Source of the DNA: Shimia sp965227725
Lineage (GTDB): Bacteria > Pseudomonadota > Alphaproteobacteria > Rhodobacterales > Rhodobacteraceae
NCBI RefSeq assembly: GCF_965227725.1
Contig: NZ_CBDDGH010000006.1
Span: 124,001-188,000 of the forward strand
Reading direction: 5' to 3'
DNA length: 64,000 bases
Position numbers and translations under genes: made by a program. Below, piece after piece: positions 62,381 through 64,000 of this stretch; position 1 is the first letter of the stretch, and the number at the start of each line of letters is the position of its first letter. A model generated the notes under the pieces. The model was not told where the DNA came from. It made no database searches and saw nothing but the letters and a program-made list of their open reading frames with translations.

Positions 62381-63564
62381 GAAATGACTCCAAGTGCTCG
62401 GCCAACCTTTCCGAAAGCTTCCAGAGCGCGATCCAGCTCGTCTTTAGTCAAAGCTGCATTCATTTGTGTTCTGATCCGAGCTTGCCCGCGGGGGACAACA
62501 GGAAAAAAGAACCCGGAGACATATACACCTTCGTCAAACAGCCTGTTGGCCATCTCTTGTGCAAGCGTTGCCTCACCCAACATGACGGGTATGATCGGAT
62601 GCTCACCGGGCAGAAGGTTAAAGCCCAATTGAGCAAGCCCCGCACGCCAATAGCGGGCGTTCTCAAAAAGCTTCTCGCGACGGTCGCCCCCTTCTTCGAC
62701 CAGTCGGATAGCTTCTAGGCCAGCGGCGACAATGGCGGGCGGGAGCGAATTTGAGAACAAATAGGGCCGCGCCCGCTGCCGCAGCAGGTCGATCACCGGC
62801 TGCGGCCCAGCGATATAGCCGCCAATTGCCCCTCCAAGTGCTTTGCCTAGAGTGCCGGTGAGAATGTCCACATCAACGCCAAAATGGTCTGGCGTGCCAG
62901 CACCTCGCGGCCCCATGAAACCGGTTGAGTGGCAATCGTCCACCATCACGACCGCATCATAGTCTCTGGCCAGCTTCGTGATTTCAGGCAGGTTGGCCAG
63001 ATAGCCATCCATGGAAAACACGCCGTCCGTGGCAACCATAATGTGGCGTGCGCCTTCATTGCGTGCGTGTTTCAGCGTCGCTTCCAGATCTTTCATATCG
63101 TTGTTCGCGTAGCGATAACGTTTTGCTTTGCAAAGCCGCACACCATCAATGATCGATGCATGGTTCAAACTGTCGGAGACAATTGCATCTTCAGGCCCCA
63201 ATAGAGGCTCAAAAAGCCCGCCATTGGCATCAAAGCAGGCAGCAAAGAGAATAGCATCGTCTTTACATAGAAAGCCGGCCAACTTCTGCTCAAGTTCACG
63301 ATGAATGTCCTGTGTTCCGCAGATGAAGCGAACTGACGCCATGCCAAAACCCTTTGGATCCATGGAGTTTTTTGCAGCAGCGATAAGAGCTGGATGATCA
63401 GCCAAGCCAAGGTAGTTGTTGGCGCACAGGTTGATAACCGTCTTACCGCCGACGGCAATCTCACCGGCTTGAGGCGACGTGATCATTCGCTCGCGTTTGT
63501 ACAAGCCGTCAGCCTCGATCTGAGCGAGGGTGTTTGAGATATGAGACAAGAATGCTTCCGACAT
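62377..63564 (-). CDS. kbl: Glycine C-acetyltransferase (2-amino-3-ketobutyrate CoA ligase)
   Basis: A 395-residue fold-type I PLP enzyme: VMVDDCHSTGFMG and GTLGKALGGAIGGY (PLP lysine), LFSNSLPPA, and GTQDIHRELE near the start. It splits 2-amino-3-ketobutyrate with CoA into glycine and acetyl-CoA. First gene of kbl-tdh-(cysteine-synthase-like). Confidence 0.95.
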   Translation of the reverse strand: MSEAFLSHISNTLAQIEADGLYKRERMITSPQAGEIAVGGKTVINLCANNYLGLADHPALIAAAKNSMDPKGFGMASVRFICGTQDIHRELEQKLAGFLCKDDAILFAACFDANGGLFEPLLGPEDAIVSDSLNHASIIDGVRLCKAKRYRYANNDMKDLEATLKHARNEGARHIMVATDGVFSMDGYLANLPEITKLARDYDAVVMVDDCHSTGFMGPRGAGTPDHFGVDVDILTGTLGKALGGAIGGYIAGPQPVIDLLRQRARPYLFSNSLPPAIVAAGLEAIRLVEEGGDRREKLFENARYWRAGLAQLGFNLLPGEHPIIPVMLGEATLAQEMANRLFDEGVYVSGFFFPVVPRGQARIRTQMNAALTKDELDRALEAFGKVGRALGVIS

Positions 63565-63712
63565 GTGCGACCTCCGTTGATGAAGGTATGTCTATCATAG
63601 CGGATTTGAGTCCGAAATAGGAGATTTCCGCTTTGATGGAAAATTTCCATCAAGCAGGAACTCAATCGAAGCTATATGTCGCTTCTGTTGGACGATTTTT
63701 AGAAGCCCCTAG

Positions 63713-64000
63713 CTAGCACGCGCGCTTAAGAAAACCCGCCATCCAATCCACGCTCTTTGGCGTGTCGTCCCTTCCTTGCAGCGATGCCAAGCCCGTCGAT
63801 GCCGCCAATCCCATGCGTTCCTTTCGACGATTGATAAGATCTGCATTGAGCTCGGGCGTGAAGTCAGGGTGCTGTTGGATTGCTAAGAAATGATCACCAA
63901 TTGTGAAGCCACTGTAGGGGCAAAAATCACTGGATAAGAAGACCTCAGCGCCTACAGGCAGGTCCGTCACTTGGTCTTGGTGCATTGCGTGCAGCCAGAT
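63713..64000 (-). CDS. Class I glutamine amidotransferase family protein (partial)
   Basis: Only the C-terminal 95 residues lie in the window; the frame enters from the right edge. IWLHAMHQDQVTDLP and FLAIQQHPDF are the GATase region with the catalytic histidine; the usual HPE is HPD here. The nucleophile cysteine would lie outside. It ends 148 bp before kbl on the same strand, so it need not belong to that operon. GuaA-like stand-alone GATase proteins of unknown acceptor are the closest match. Confidence 0.75.
   Translation of the reverse strand: MWLHAMHQDQVTDLPVGAEVFLSSDFCPYSGFTIGDHFLAIQQHPDFTPELNADLINRRKERMGLAASTGLASLQGRDDTPKSVDWMAGFLKRAC

Noticed and set aside
1..64000. CRISPR array, tRNA/rRNA genes, prophage or replication origin
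   Set aside because: Looked for and not seen; no regular repeat-spacer pattern, no clover-leaf-like conserved stretches, no phage gene cluster.

Overview
The window looks like chromosome from a marine roseobacter (Rhodobacteraceae, Alphaproteobacteria). This is inferred from gene content: B12-controlled nrdHIEF, TRAP transporters, the TmpA/TmpB phosphonate pair, glycine-betaine-demethylase-type genes, an acs/adk/DUF4212/symporter/DUF294/exonuclease block and generally high GC. I see no tRNA, rRNA, CRISPR array, prophage or intact insertion sequence.

Region 1 (1-20.2 kb) is a surface-polysaccharide island. Its core (5.3-12.4 kb) carries what looks like a decaprenyl-phosphoryl-arabinose route: a HAD-UbiA fusion, a GtrA-like protein, DprE1-like and DprE2-like enzymes, a membrane arabinosyltransferase-like protein and a Wzx-type flippase. 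Around it lie a second GT-C transferase, an NAD-sugar epimerase-like enzyme, a Wzz/BY-kinase-like protein with a broken P-loop, a hexapeptide acyltransferase and a GlpD-like oxidoreductase. Two pairs, each a GMC oxidoreductase plus a small Tat-signal protein, bracket the island. Gaps in this part are visibly AT-rich.

Region 2 (20.2-38.7 kb) is about cobalamin and metals. Three cobalamin riboswitches sit within 15 kb. One precedes nrdHIEF plus a MazG-like gene (B12-independent ribonucleotide reductase). One, on the minus strand, precedes a Rieske oxygenase/reductase pair of the GbcAB type. One precedes a DUF1636 gene and a BtuFCD-like importer. Between them is a likely Zur-controlled zinc operon (COG0523 GTPase, DUF1826, DUF1007, NicO transporter) and a chemoreceptor paired with a periplasmic protein built from about eight short repeats.

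Region 3 (38.7-49.7 kb) is catabolic: a LysR regulator with tmpAB (trimethylaminoethylphosphonate oxidation), a second COG0523 GTPase with a YtcJ-type amidohydrolase, another LysR, a DctPQM TRAP transporter and a D-aminoacylase-like amidohydrolase. The gap after it holds a decayed IS3-type element.

Region 4 (50.8-59.5 kb, minus strand) is an acetate/energy block: membrane-anchored DnaQ-type exonuclease, small membrane protein, cNMP/CBS/DUF294 protein, solute:sodium symporter with its DUF4212 partner, adenylate kinase and acetyl-CoA synthetase. Region 5 (60.3-64 kb, minus strand) is a threonine-degradation operon (kbl, tdh and a cysteine-synthase-like gene). Its Tdh has lost all four structural-zinc cysteines. 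A partial class I glutamine amidotransferase runs off the right edge.
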